Shown here in pieces: positions 27,592 to 37,128 of a DNA stretch of 64,000 nt. Every line of letters starts with the position of its first letter. Position 1 is the first letter of the stretch. The notes below the pieces were generated by a model. The model had not been told where the DNA came from, ran no database searches, and worked only from the letters and a program-made list of their open reading frames with translations. Source of the stretch: Pedobacter sp. ok626 (lineage in GTDB: Bacteria; Bacteroidota; Bacteroidia; Sphingobacteriales; Sphingobacteriaceae); the NCBI RefSeq assembly GCF_900100435.1, contig NZ_FNEX01000012.1, positions 124,001 through 188,000 on the forward strand. Direction: 5' to 3'. A program made the translations under genes and the position numbers.

Positions 27592-27599
27592 TAGGTTTG
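27592..27599 (+). promoter_or_regulatory. -7 box TAGGTTTG ahead of the ECF sigma gene
   Basis: TAGGTTTG fits TAnnTTTG and lies 23 bp before the ATG at 27623, which is preceded by an AGGAAG ribosome-binding site. A -33 element is not obvious. This may be the housekeeping promoter that sets the basal level of the sigma factor. Confidence 0.5.
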
Positions 27600-27622
27600 C
27601 TAGCGTTAAGTTCAGGAAGATC

Positions 27623-28222
27623 ATGAAGGAATTATATGCTTTATCAGACCATCAGCTATTGGAATATTGTCGCAATGGTAATGATAAGGCTTTTGACATC
27701 ATCTTTCAGCGATATTTTAAACCACTATACTCCTTGTCACTTAAATACGTCCGCAACACAGAAATTGCCGAAGAACTTGTCATGGATCTAATGATGTGGA
27801 TGTGGGAAAAAAGAGGAACTGATTTTTGTCCTGACGGAACCTTAAAAGCATATTTATTTCAGGCCATGCGCAATAGCGTAATTAGTTTTTTCCGCAGAAA
27901 GACTTTGGCTACCCAACCTATTGAGCTTTATCATGAAGAAACCATGCAAGATTCCAAACATGCAGATCATGATCAAATCTATGCCGAAATTGAGGCCTGC
28001 TTTCAGAAAAAATTAGGAGAACTTAGTCCACAACGCAGGAAAGTTTATGAGATGAGCAGAAATGAGGAAATGACTTATCCCCAAATTGCCCGTAAACTAA
28101 ATTTATCTGCCAATACCGTGAAGAGTCACATTAGCTTTTCGCTAAATCACTTAAGAAAAAGTCTACACGAACACCTTGATGTAACCGGTCTAATTATCCT
28201 CCTTTCCACATTTATAAAATAA
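27623..28222 (+). CDS. ECF RNA polymerase sigma factor (FecI-like)
   Basis: 199 residues. Region 2 spans about 8-75 (GNDKAFDIIFQRYFKPLYSL, then AEELVMDLMMWMWEKR) and region 4 about 120-180 (LSPQRRKVYEMSRNEEMTY, then NLSANTVKSHISFSLNHLRK). Followed after 73 bp by a FecR anti-sigma gene and then an STN-type TonB receptor, the standard cell-surface signalling arrangement: ligand at the receptor leads through FecR to sigma release. Confidence 0.94.
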   Translation: MKELYALSDHQLLEYCRNGNDKAFDIIFQRYFKPLYSLSLKYVRNTEIAEELVMDLMMWMWEKRGTDFCPDGTLKAYLFQAMRNSVISFFRRKTLATQPIELYHEETMQDSKHADHDQIYAEIEACFQKKLGELSPQRRKVYEMSRNEEMTYPQIARKLNLSANTVKSHISFSLNHLRKSLHEHLDVTGLIILLSTFIK

Positions 28223-28295
28223 TTCAAATATTTTTTAAATCACGTTCACCCTACTGCTAATTTTTTGCGCTATACCTTTTGAAGGACATCGCATT

Positions 28296-29342
28296 ATGCA
28301 GCAACCAATAGATAAAGAACTACTAAAAAAATACCTTAAGGACAATTGTAGCCCCGCAGAATTGCAGCAAGTCCGCGCTTATTTGCTTAAACCGGGTAGC
28401 CGAAAAATTTTGCATGAGCTAATTATTGCCGAATCACAAGAAGAGTGGGATTTGCAAACGAGCACAGCGCTCGAATCCGATGAGCAGATGCGGGAATGGC
28501 AAGCCAAATTCGAGCAAAGAAAAGCGGCAAGGACGATATTTTTAGATCAATCAGAAACACCTCATTCTTTTAAAACAACCCGATTTTTAAAGTATGCAGC
28601 TGTATGGATTCCTTTAATCCTCGGCGTCGGAATTTACACTTTTAACCGATTAAAAGAAATGCCCTCAACATCGGTTCCGGTAGCTTCGACACTGGTAATG
28701 AAGGAATTTTCGACTGTAAAAGGGCAAAGGGCCAAAATCACCCTGACAGATGGCACGTTGGTCTATATGGGGCCCGTCAGTACCCTAAAATATCCAGACC
28801 ATTTTTCAGATTCAACAAGAGTAATCGCACTTACCGGCGAAGCATTTTTCGAGGTCGCACATAATCCCAAAAAACCATTTATCATACACACGCAGAACAT
28901 CTATACACAGGTACTGGGCACCTCCTTTAAGGTCAACGCAATTAAAGGTCAACCCTTTGAAGTACAGGTTGCGACCGGCAAAGTTCGCGTCGACCGTATA
29001 AATCCGGGACAAACAGAACATCTGGCCATACTTACACCCGGTCAGCAAGTGATGTTAAACACCTTAAACGGCCCGGCAATACTTGGTCAAATAGCCGTGC
29101 AGGATGTTCGTGGGTGGAAAAATTCCAGACTCGTATTTAAAGATCAATCAATCGGGGAAATAGCACAACAATTAGAGCGGGCTTATGATGTCCAATTCAG
29201 CTTCAAAAATGCTGCAAAAGCCAAAGAAATAGTAACTGTAACCCTTCAGGACAATGTCCCTTTAAGCAAAACGCTCCGGGTTTTAAGTTCTGGGGCACAG
29301 TTTAAATACAGCATAACAGGTAAAAACATCATTATTAATTAA
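28296..29342 (+). CDS. FecR-family anti-sigma factor
   Basis: 348 residues: cytoplasmic N-terminal part (about 1-90), one TM helix (about 95-115, AAVWIPLILGVGIYTF), a periplasmic FecR domain (about 130-230, TLTDGTLVYMGPVSTLKYP, TGEAFFEVAHNPKKPF, VLGTSFKV) and the C-terminal DUF4974 module (FKDQSIGEIAQQLERAYDV). It should hold the ECF sigma factor until signalled by the STN domain of the receptor encoded next. Confidence 0.94.
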   Translation: MQQPIDKELLKKYLKDNCSPAELQQVRAYLLKPGSRKILHELIIAESQEEWDLQTSTALESDEQMREWQAKFEQRKAARTIFLDQSETPHSFKTTRFLKYAAVWIPLILGVGIYTFNRLKEMPSTSVPVASTLVMKEFSTVKGQRAKITLTDGTLVYMGPVSTLKYPDHFSDSTRVIALTGEAFFEVAHNPKKPFIIHTQNIYTQVLGTSFKVNAIKGQPFEVQVATGKVRVDRINPGQTEHLAILTPGQQVMLNTLNGPAILGQIAVQDVRGWKNSRLVFKDQSIGEIAQQLERAYDVQFSFKNAAKAKEIVTVTLQDNVPLSKTLRVLSSGAQFKYSITGKNIIIN

Positions 29343-29380
29343 AGAAAGGCGGTTATGACTCATTAATTACTTAAACAAAA

Positions 29381-29519
29381 CGTTCCCAATGGCCCTGGCA
29401 GGCTAAAGGGAACGCTTAGATATTTCTTCGAGCCCTCATTGTTTTGGAAGACACATAGGCACGATGAAATGACAGCCGGAAACCCGGCCTATTAACAGAT
29501 TATTTGCCCCAAAGGGCAA
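29381..29519 (+). promoter_or_regulatory. three consecutive hairpins in the leader of the TonB receptor
   Basis: Within the 203-bp gap after fecR: CGTTCCC/GGGAACG (29381-29387 with 29408-29414), GCCGG/CCGGC (29475-29479 with 29484-29488), and TTGCCC/GGGCAA (29504-29509 with 29514-29519). The last ends 26 bp before the receptor ATG. None has a T-tract, so a structured leader or promoter region is more likely than a terminator. No known riboswitch class was recognised. An ECF-specific promoter may also lie here. Confidence 0.42.
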
Positions 29520-29545
29520 TTTTAACCCATATAACATTCAAATAT

Positions 29546-32500
29546 ATGCAAAAAGGATCAATAGATAATCCTTCACTTTTTGTGGAACCCGGTGGTTCCA
29601 GATTTTTAAGAATAATTTATTTGCTGATGAAATGTTCATTTGTCCTGTTGTTTACTAAGCTTACTATGGTAGGTATGCTGTATGCCAACACGGTTACCGG
29701 TCAGGATCTTAACCGAAAGGTAGAGTTGAAACTGGAAGACATGGGGATTAAAGAAAGTTTGCTAACCATAGAGGCGAAAAGCGGCATTAAATTTCTGCTT
29801 CCGCAAAAAACGCTTGACATCAGTTCCAAAAAAGTAACCCTCAGGGCTCCTGATATTACCGTTGCCGAGGCCATTAAGAATGTGCTTTCAAATTCTGGCT
29901 TAAGGTATAAAGTAGTAGATCATTATGTGGTAATTGAAGCCATCCCCGCCCAGCAGCGCATCACGGGCAAAGTAATTGATGCAGTGAACAAGGAAACCTT
30001 GCCAGGAGTATCCATCCGGGTAAAAGGCGTGCAGGGGGGCACCACAACTGATGCGAATGGCAATTTCAGTATGACGATCAGTCAGCCTGAAGCCTTGTTA
30101 ATATTCAGCTATATCGGCTACGACAACAGAGAGCTGAAAGTTGATAAAAACAGTGGTAACCTTATGGTTGCCATGAATGCTTCGAGTAAAGCTTTGAACG
30201 AGGTGACCGTGCAGGCAAGAAGAAAAGCAAACACGAGTGTTGCTGTTTTGGATGAACGGAAAAAATCTTCCATTATACAGGATGCCATTTCCTCAGAACT
30301 GATTGAAAAAACCGGTAGTATTACAACTACACAGGCTTTGCAAAGGGTAGCTGGTGTAACGGTAACCGATGACAAGTATGTAGCCATCCGCGGTTTGGGT
30401 GATAGAAGTGTGATCGGACAGCTAAACGGTGTGCGTCTGGCTTCTTCAGATCCAGACAGAAGTACCATCCCTTTGGACCTGGTTCCCGCCTCTTTGTTAG
30501 ATAACATCACCATCTATAAAACCGTAACCCCGGATAAACCTGCCGATGCAGCCGCCGGTATTGTAGAATTAAAAACAAAATCAGTACCTGAAAAGGAGAC
30601 TTTTGAAATCATAGCTCAAAGCGGTTTAAACTCTAATGTAGGTCTGGGTGGCCAATACAATAGTTTCTGGAACAGCGACATGGGCACTTTTGGAGATAAA
30701 ATAAGTGACAAAAACTTAACTGCTGATTTTAAAAACCTGGCTAAGCAGTATCCAGCCGGATTAGGTTCTATACAAAGCATGATTGCAAATAGCAATTACA
30801 GCCCCTCAGCTTATCAGGAAGTAAATAGAATCAACAATATCATGCAGTCTTTTGATCCGGTAATGACTACCCAATACAAGAAGGCTCCATTGAATCAGTT
30901 ATACTCGGCTACTTACGGAAATAGCTATGAGGTGTTTAAAAAGCATAAAATAGGTTTGATCCTCGGTGGAAATTACTACCGCCGAATCACCGATATTTCC
31001 AACGGGGATTTAACCCAATACAGTATCTATCAGGGTGTGGTGACTGGTAATCCAGACGTATACAGTCCAAGAAATATTCCAAACTATATCACGCCAAACA
31101 GTTTGTACATGGGTAAATACCAAACCTATAAAGAAAATACTGGTGTTGAAACCCTCAATTACGGTACCCTTGCAGGTTTAACCTATCGTTTTAACAGTCG
31201 AAATGAAATCAGTATGCAGTATCTGGGCAGCTGGGGAGGAGAAAGCAAGGCGACAAATCTGTATGGTCGTTACGAATATACAGGCCTGCCTGGAGATGTA
31301 AATACGACGACCTATTCTTTAAAACAAACTTTCCGGAATCTGAATACATTTAACTTACAAGGCGAACACAAGCTTTCTGAGAAAGAATTATCACCCCGGT
31401 TGAGTTACAACGTGGCCAGCTCTAGATCAAAGCAGAATGATCCTGATTTCCGTTTCGCGAGTTTAGCAGATTACATACCAAGAGGCGGTGGCTGGTATAT
31501 GAGACCAGGAATCGGTGCTGGAGGTACTTCCGGAGATCTGACCTATACAAAACATCTTTACGCCTTAACTTCTGGTTATGTGAATGGATTTGGTCCTTAC
31601 GGTATCATGCAGGCAGAGCCAAACGGACGTAGATGGCGTAACCTGGATGAGAAAAACTACAACTACAAAGTAGATTTAAGCATCCCTTTTAAATTATTCG
31701 GACAGATCCAGCAATTTAAAACAGGGATAAATTATTTGTTCCGTGACCGCTCTTTCACAGAGAACCAGTTGTTCTTACCAGGCTCTAACTTTACGACTAA
31801 TAAATCAATCCCACTGTACGATGCGGAAGGCAACCTGAACCGATTGGTGAGCAATCAGATGATCGGCGTAAAAATGCCTGCAGCCAATCAGGACGAGGGC
31901 ATGTTGCCTATCGGTGGTTTCTTATACAATACCCAGAAGTCTCCAAACAACTATACCGGGTATTTTGAAACCAATGCCCTTTACGGGATGGTAGATTTGA
32001 AAATCACTGAAAAACTTCGTGTAGCAGGTGGTGTACGTTTCGAAACCACTAATATCGGCTCCAAAGTAGATACTGCAGGTGTATTCTTAGATCCTTCATT
32101 GACTGCCGGAGAGGCCAACGGCGGAAGGATTCCATTGAACCCAATCAACCCTAATTCGGTGTACAAAACAGGTTTCAAACCTTATTACTCCGTAAATGCA
32201 ACCTATGCCTTAAACGACAACATGAATTTCCGTACAGCTTATAACACCACTTTGGCGAGACCAGAGTTGAGGGAAATCACCAACGTTTTTGAATTTGATG
32301 CTTTCCAGATGGGCTTGGTAGTAGGTAATCCAAACCTGAAAAACCAATCTACTCAAAATCTGGATTTCAGATGGGAATGGTTCCCGGAAAAAGGAGAAGT
32401 ATTGGCCATTTCTGCATTTGGCAAACGTATTGAAAACCAGTTGGTAAAGGTATTCAGCTTGCAAACCGCAGGTTTAGCAGCTACCTACCCAGAGTTTCCA

Positions 32501-33067
32501 ACCATCCAATTCCAGAACGATCCTAACCTGGGTAGAGTATGGGGATTGGAGTTAGAGGTCGTGAAAAGCCTGGGTTCTTTATATGATCCTTTGAAGAACT
32601 TCTATTTCGGCTCTAACTTGTTACTGGCTCAAAGTGACATTAAAAAAACACCGGAACGTTATGAAGCTATTCGTTCACTGGATCGTTATACGCCAAAAAA
32701 CTCTCCACTTTTTGAGCAGGCACCATACTCTATCAATCTTTGGTTAAACTATGAAAACCCAAAATCGGGCTCTGATTTAACCATGACTTTTAATATGGTA
32801 GGTGAACGTTTGGTACAGATTAACCTGACTGGAGAACCTGATTTATATACGCAACCTGTACCGGTATTAGATTTTGTATTCAGTCAGCGAATCACTAAAA
32901 GCGTGAAATTCAAAGGCTACGCCAAGAATATCCTGAATCCAGCAATAAAAACCGTTTATGCGAATCCTCAGACTGGTGGTAAATGGTATGGTAACGAATA
33001 CATCAACCGAAGTTTTAATCGTGGTGCAGAAATTATGCTGGGCTTTACCTATAACCTTTTTAAATAA
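29546..33067 (+). CDS. TonB-dependent receptor with N-terminal STN signalling domain
   Basis: 1173 residues from the ATG at 29546 (a TTG 42 bp upstream is also in frame). A hydrophobic export segment (about 20-45) precedes an STN domain (about 55-130), a carboxypeptidase-like Ig domain (ITGKVIDAVNKETLPGVSI), a plug (TTQALQRVAGVTVTDDKYVA, IRGLGDRSV) and a long beta barrel ending in the aromatic-rich TYNLFK. STN plus the upstream sigma/FecR pair marks it as transducer and importer. The ligand is unknown. It lacks the SusD partner expected of a SusC. Its stop overlaps the next ATG by one base (TAATG). Confidence 0.93.
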   Translation: MQKGSIDNPSLFVEPGGSRFLRIIYLLMKCSFVLLFTKLTMVGMLYANTVTGQDLNRKVELKLEDMGIKESLLTIEAKSGIKFLLPQKTLDISSKKVTLRAPDITVAEAIKNVLSNSGLRYKVVDHYVVIEAIPAQQRITGKVIDAVNKETLPGVSIRVKGVQGGTTTDANGNFSMTISQPEALLIFSYIGYDNRELKVDKNSGNLMVAMNASSKALNEVTVQARRKANTSVAVLDERKKSSIIQDAISSELIEKTGSITTTQALQRVAGVTVTDDKYVAIRGLGDRSVIGQLNGVRLASSDPDRSTIPLDLVPASLLDNITIYKTVTPDKPADAAAGIVELKTKSVPEKETFEIIAQSGLNSNVGLGGQYNSFWNSDMGTFGDKISDKNLTADFKNLAKQYPAGLGSIQSMIANSNYSPSAYQEVNRINNIMQSFDPVMTTQYKKAPLNQLYSATYGNSYEVFKKHKIGLILGGNYYRRITDISNGDLTQYSIYQGVVTGNPDVYSPRNIPNYITPNSLYMGKYQTYKENTGVETLNYGTLAGLTYRFNSRNEISMQYLGSWGGESKATNLYGRYEYTGLPGDVNTTTYSLKQTFRNLNTFNLQGEHKLSEKELSPRLSYNVASSRSKQNDPDFRFASLADYIPRGGGWYMRPGIGAGGTSGDLTYTKHLYALTSGYVNGFGPYGIMQAEPNGRRWRNLDEKNYNYKVDLSIPFKLFGQIQQFKTGINYLFRDRSFTENQLFLPGSNFTTNKSIPLYDAEGNLNRLVSNQMIGVKMPAANQDEGMLPIGGFLYNTQKSPNNYTGYFETNALYGMVDLKITEKLRVAGGVRFETTNIGSKVDTAGVFLDPSLTAGEANGGRIPLNPINPNSVYKTGFKPYYSVNATYALNDNMNFRTAYNTTLARPELREITNVFEFDAFQMGLVVGNPNLKNQSTQNLDFRWEWFPEKGEVLAISAFGKRIENQLVKVFSLQTAGLAATYPEFPTIQFQNDPNLGRVWGLELEVVKSLGSLYDPLKNFYFGSNLLLAQSDIKKTPERYEAIRSLDRYTPKNSPLFEQAPYSINLWLNYENPKSGSDLTMTFNMVGERLVQINLTGEPDLYTQPVPVLDFVFSQRITKSVKFKGYAKNILNPAIKTVYANPQTGGKWYGNEYINRSFNRGAEIMLGFTYNLFK

Positions 33068-34806
33068 TGAATAAGCTAAAATATAAGTTCCTTCCCCTCT
33101 TTTTCCTGATGGTCATGATTTTAGGTCAGGCCTGCAAAAAGGATAAGCTGAATTTTGAGGCCGATAACCGCGTTTTAACGGATAACCGTGTCAATTCTAC
33201 CGCCAGGGTAATCAATCTGGCGCTTTACAATCAGGTGATCGCCAATGGCGATAGTCTGACCAGTTTTCTAACCCCTAGTCCAACTCCAGGAACGCCTCCT
33301 AAATTACCGGGAACCTCCTATTTCCCTGGTAACGGGTATTTAACTAAAATCTGGAACGTGCCACAGGATCTTTTTAATGCACAGGAAATTGTAAAACTGG
33401 ACTTCATGACCAGATCATATCAGGCCACATTGGGTAATGATATCAAAACGGAGGTCAAAAATGATTACAATAACCCCACGGACTATTTCCTGATGCCAAC
33501 TTTTGGTATGGAAGGGCAGCCGGATGTTGTTCAAATAAAGCGCGGTGTTGCGGCCCCCTCAAAACCTGATCATTTTAAAATCAGGATCGTAAACCTATCC
33601 GGTAAAATTAAAAACCCTGCCTTCAACAGCAGTGGGACTCTCGAAGATTTAACGGGCAGTGTCTCTTTGGCTTACTCCGATGGTTCATTTGTAAATCCGA
33701 AGACGAATAACATCAGTTCAGCAACACAAACATCTGAATACATAGAGGTCCCTTATGGTACGTATCAGTTTAAAGTGTTGATGCAGGACGGCAGGCAAAT
33801 GCCGGCATTAGGGTCTGAATTGAATCAGTATACCATACTGGATCCACCAACCTCTACGATTCCAAAAGATATCATGAATTCTACCGCTTTAACTTATGCG
33901 CCAATCCAAACCTATCAACCTGGAGGGATTTACACGATTTTAATCGCGCCTCAGCGTTTTAATTATTTAATCAATGAGAATGCTGAGACCGCTGACACCT
34001 ACCAGAATTCATTCCAGGTATTGAATGATAATACTGCTGCTGTTAACAATACCTATTTCCGCATACAAGCCGCTAATGCCTGGGGTACAGACGCAGTAAG
34101 CTTTAAAGTAGATGGCAAAACCATTGCAAGCGACCTTAGTTTTGGCGGATCTGGTGCCTATAGTAACTTCATTCAAGGCAGTCATACCATCGAAGCGGCG
34201 GATGCTTCGGGTAAGGTCATAGCCAGCGCAACACAAGTACTTCGCCCCGCACAAAATTATACAGTCTGGTTATCTCCAGATGCTGCGGGTGCCCCTAAAT
34301 TATTAGTAGTAGCCAACGATTTGAGTGGGGCAACTTATAGCGGTGGCCCTGCGCAAGAAGATGCTACCTATGCCAGAAATCAGTACCGTTACTTCTTCTT
34401 TAAAAGGTTTTTAAACCTTTCAACAGGCAACCCTTATATTACGTTTACGCTAAATAACGGCCAATCTATTGCCGGTGGTGAAGACAATCCCAATGCCGGT
34501 GTCAACCTACAACTGGGGATACCATTGTTTGAGCACCCGTATGTAAGCAGTAGTTATTCGCAAAGTCCATATGAAGTGATGGTCTACCGCTCTAAACCTA
34601 ACGTTGTCCCGGGTGTTTGGGCAAACGACATTGAGGTACTGAAAAACGATGCTTTTATCGCCAATAAAGACTTGTATCTGCGACCAGGAAGAGCATTGCC
34701 CGTACATGAGCCGGGCATTTATACCTTGAGCTTAATTGGACAATCGGGAACGGGAAGTACGCCGGCAACCAAAGCAAAAATGATCATTATCAAACATAAC
34801 AAATAA
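33067..34806 (+). CDS. lipoprotein with DUF4397-like domain
   Basis: 579 residues with a lipoprotein-like signal ending LGQACKKDK (Cys about residue 23). The middle to C-terminal half carries a DUF4397-like pattern: FRIQAANAWGTDAVSFKVDG, then SGAYSNFIQGSHTIEAAD and NYTVWLSPD. An earlier similar unit begins at FKIRIVNLSGK. Function unknown; probably outer-membrane anchored and partner of the receptor encoded just before it, with which it shares a TAATG junction. Confidence 0.75.
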   Translation: MNKLKYKFLPLFFLMVMILGQACKKDKLNFEADNRVLTDNRVNSTARVINLALYNQVIANGDSLTSFLTPSPTPGTPPKLPGTSYFPGNGYLTKIWNVPQDLFNAQEIVKLDFMTRSYQATLGNDIKTEVKNDYNNPTDYFLMPTFGMEGQPDVVQIKRGVAAPSKPDHFKIRIVNLSGKIKNPAFNSSGTLEDLTGSVSLAYSDGSFVNPKTNNISSATQTSEYIEVPYGTYQFKVLMQDGRQMPALGSELNQYTILDPPTSTIPKDIMNSTALTYAPIQTYQPGGIYTILIAPQRFNYLINENAETADTYQNSFQVLNDNTAAVNNTYFRIQAANAWGTDAVSFKVDGKTIASDLSFGGSGAYSNFIQGSHTIEAADASGKVIASATQVLRPAQNYTVWLSPDAAGAPKLLVVANDLSGATYSGGPAQEDATYARNQYRYFFFKRFLNLSTGNPYITFTLNNGQSIAGGEDNPNAGVNLQLGIPLFEHPYVSSSYSQSPYEVMVYRSKPNVVPGVWANDIEVLKNDAFIANKDLYLRPGRALPVHEPGIYTLSLIGQSGTGSTPATKAKMIIIKHNK

Positions 34807-36026
34807 TGAAAAAGAATAGATTATTTCAAATGAACACCACATTCCTCTGGCTTGTAGCTTGTAATTTCCTGCTACTGATTTCCGGTTGTGTAAAGCTCGA
34901 ATATAGTAAAATTAAGGAGCCTGCTTACCTCCGTGTGTTCAATAACCTGAACTACGTGCAAACCCTGGGCAGCAAAGACAATAAAGTGCCCTTTTTCTGT
35001 ATGTTCATCAACCCCGTAGTGGATGCCAGCGGAATGCCTGTAAGTGCAGAAATTGTAGGTGATTTTCTAGATCAGCGAGATGCTTATGCTCCGCCCTATC
35101 CCTCCCATGTCGGAAACAGCACTTCGGTAAACAATCCAGAATATCCTGGAAAAGAAAACGTACTGGTAGGCCCGATCTTAAACGGTTTTGATTTGAGCAG
35201 CTGGGCCCAGGTGCCATCTGGAAAAGTGCGTATTATGTTCGCTTACCGACCTAAAAATACAGTGCCCTTCTTCCAATTAGAAACCCATCTTAAAAAGGAT
35301 ATTCTGATCGATACGACTATTAATTTAACCGCTAAGGAGGTTTATACCATGCACCTGCTGCAGAAAGATTTTGTGACCAAAAGAACAGGCGTTTTATTGC
35401 GTCAGGAAATCTTCCATAAACTCCCTTTGTCTGACTCGCTGGCCTATGTAAATTTCTATAACATGAGCGGAAAAGGTTACTGGGAGGCCGATAAGTCGCT
35501 TAAAGAAGACAATTTTCTGCTTGCAAGTTTTCAGTGGGGAATGAAAGATGACATGAACGTTTATCTTTCACTTTACGAGGATCAGAATTTATTGAGTACT
35601 CAAGGGGCCACAGTACCTGGTTATAAAGGGAAATACTTCGCCAATGTGAAGCTGAATACCGAAACCTCAGTGGTTAACCCTTATTCCAGCTTCCCGATCT
35701 GGGCCAGTAAATCATCCAATGGCATCACCACAAACATCTGGCCGCGCTTCGACTTTTTTGTACCGGGGATGGATGTTTCTTCCAATCCATTTTTTAGTGG
35801 CTCTACGGATAATGGAGGAAACTGGGTTTCTGTAAATTGCCTGCAGAACGGTAAAATCAGGATGCAGAGCAATGATAACGCAGCGATATTACCTAACCTT
35901 TTGGTCAACATTCACTCTGGAAAGAACAATCCAGCCACATTCGCAACTGTAAATACCATTGAAGTAGTAAATGGTAAGGTTTATTTAACCACGGTTCAAA
36001 GGAAATATGCACCGCCAATTTATTAA
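34806..36026 (+). CDS. lipoprotein of unknown function in the FAS1 operon
   Basis: 406 residues with a clear lipoprotein signal (LLISGCVKLEY, Cys about 28). No family recognised. The body is beta-rich with AYLRVFNNLNYVQ near the start, VRIMFAYRPKN in the first half and many aromatic residues, and it somewhat recalls DUF4397 layouts. It starts on the last base of the preceding stop codon, so translation is probably coupled to the DUF4397-like gene. Confidence 0.7.
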   Translation: MKKNRLFQMNTTFLWLVACNFLLLISGCVKLEYSKIKEPAYLRVFNNLNYVQTLGSKDNKVPFFCMFINPVVDASGMPVSAEIVGDFLDQRDAYAPPYPSHVGNSTSVNNPEYPGKENVLVGPILNGFDLSSWAQVPSGKVRIMFAYRPKNTVPFFQLETHLKKDILIDTTINLTAKEVYTMHLLQKDFVTKRTGVLLRQEIFHKLPLSDSLAYVNFYNMSGKGYWEADKSLKEDNFLLASFQWGMKDDMNVYLSLYEDQNLLSTQGATVPGYKGKYFANVKLNTETSVVNPYSSFPIWASKSSNGITTNIWPRFDFFVPGMDVSSNPFFSGSTDNGGNWVSVNCLQNGKIRMQSNDNAAILPNLLVNIHSGKNNPATFATVNTIEVVNGKVYLTTVQRKYAPPIY

Positions 36027-36030
36027 GAAT

Positions 36031-37122
36031 ATGATTTCCATGGAAAAAAGAAAATATAGGAATAAAACGCTGATGATACTGGCCATAGGAATACAAATCT
36101 TATTGCTGGCTTCCTGTAAGCATGATGATTTAACGATTGCCGCACCTAACGAAAACATCCGCCCGGCAGCCGATTTTGTGAAAAACAACTATGAAATGCG
36201 CTTGTTTTATGCCGCCATAAAAAAAGTGGGCTATATAGATCAGCTCAATGGGGCAGGTCCTTTTACGGTATTGGCACCAATAGATGCCGCATTTAACAGG
36301 ATGGGTATTTATAATCCTTCAGATTTTGATAAGATGAACGTAGATAGCCTAAGAAAAGTGATTGGATACCACATACTACCCCGTAAGCTGAGGGTTAGTG
36401 ATATTCCAAATAACGGAATTGATGTGCGCTATGCCACTCTATCTGACGCAGAATTATATGTTTCCAGAGCATCAACAAACCCGAATGGAGGTGCAGAAAA
36501 TGAGTTGTATTTTTCTGGATCCGAAGTGACCCGGCAAGATGTGGTGTTGGCCAATGGCAACCTACAGGTATTAGATAACGTAATGAAACCTAATTTCAAT
36601 AAAACGGTACAAGCATGGCTGGCCGAACATCCGGATTACAGCGTATTTGTAAGCGGCTTAAAGAAGTTTAACCTATGGGATCAACTGGCGACAACACAGC
36701 AATTCACTGTTTTTGCGCCCAATAACGAAGCCCTTAAAAATGTAGGGATTACCGCAGCTTCTTTAAATGAGATGGATGCCAGCAAATACCTGGGGGATCT
36801 GCTTTTTGGGGTTTATATTTTATACGACAGGCACTTCTTTGTGTCCGATGGTCAGGTGTTCTCCATAATCAATTCGAATGGCGCCTTTAATTATTTCCTG
36901 AAGAACAGCAACTACTATATGACTTTCGGAGGTGGAAAACAATACCCCAGCTTTAAACTCGGTTATGGACTAGTCCTGCGTCCGGGTAACGGACCTTCGG
37001 ATAGCCCCATAAAAGCAGTGACCAGTGAGATCGTCGCAAAAAATGACAATTTATGTAGTAATGGGCTTGTCCACCACTTGACTGATGGAATGGTAACACC
37101 AGATCAAGCGATAAAAAAATAA
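36031..37122 (+). CDS. lipoprotein with two fasciclin (FAS1) domains, copy 1
   Basis: About 363 residues; start at 36031 or the ATG at 36040, since the ATG at 36007 lies inside the previous gene. Lipobox LLLASCKHDD. FAS1 domain 1 has GAGPFTVLAPIDAAFNRM and VIGYHILPRKL; domain 2 has DYSVFVSGLKKFNLWDQL and QQFTVFAPNNEALK, ending HHLTDGMVTP. FAS1 domains mediate adhesion in many organisms. First of three consecutive FAS1 lipoproteins. Confidence 0.88.
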   Translation: MISMEKRKYRNKTLMILAIGIQILLLASCKHDDLTIAAPNENIRPAADFVKNNYEMRLFYAAIKKVGYIDQLNGAGPFTVLAPIDAAFNRMGIYNPSDFDKMNVDSLRKVIGYHILPRKLRVSDIPNNGIDVRYATLSDAELYVSRASTNPNGGAENELYFSGSEVTRQDVVLANGNLQVLDNVMKPNFNKTVQAWLAEHPDYSVFVSGLKKFNLWDQLATTQQFTVFAPNNEALKNVGITAASLNEMDASKYLGDLLFGVYILYDRHFFVSDGQVFSIINSNGAFNYFLKNSNYYMTFGGGKQYPSFKLGYGLVLRPGNGPSDSPIKAVTSEIVAKNDNLCSNGLVHHLTDGMVTPDQAIKK

Positions 37123-37128
37123 GATATC

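Noticed and set aside
29504..29545. Upstream TTG start for the STN receptor
   Set aside because: It would place the start inside the third leader hairpin and add 14 residues before a normal ATG.
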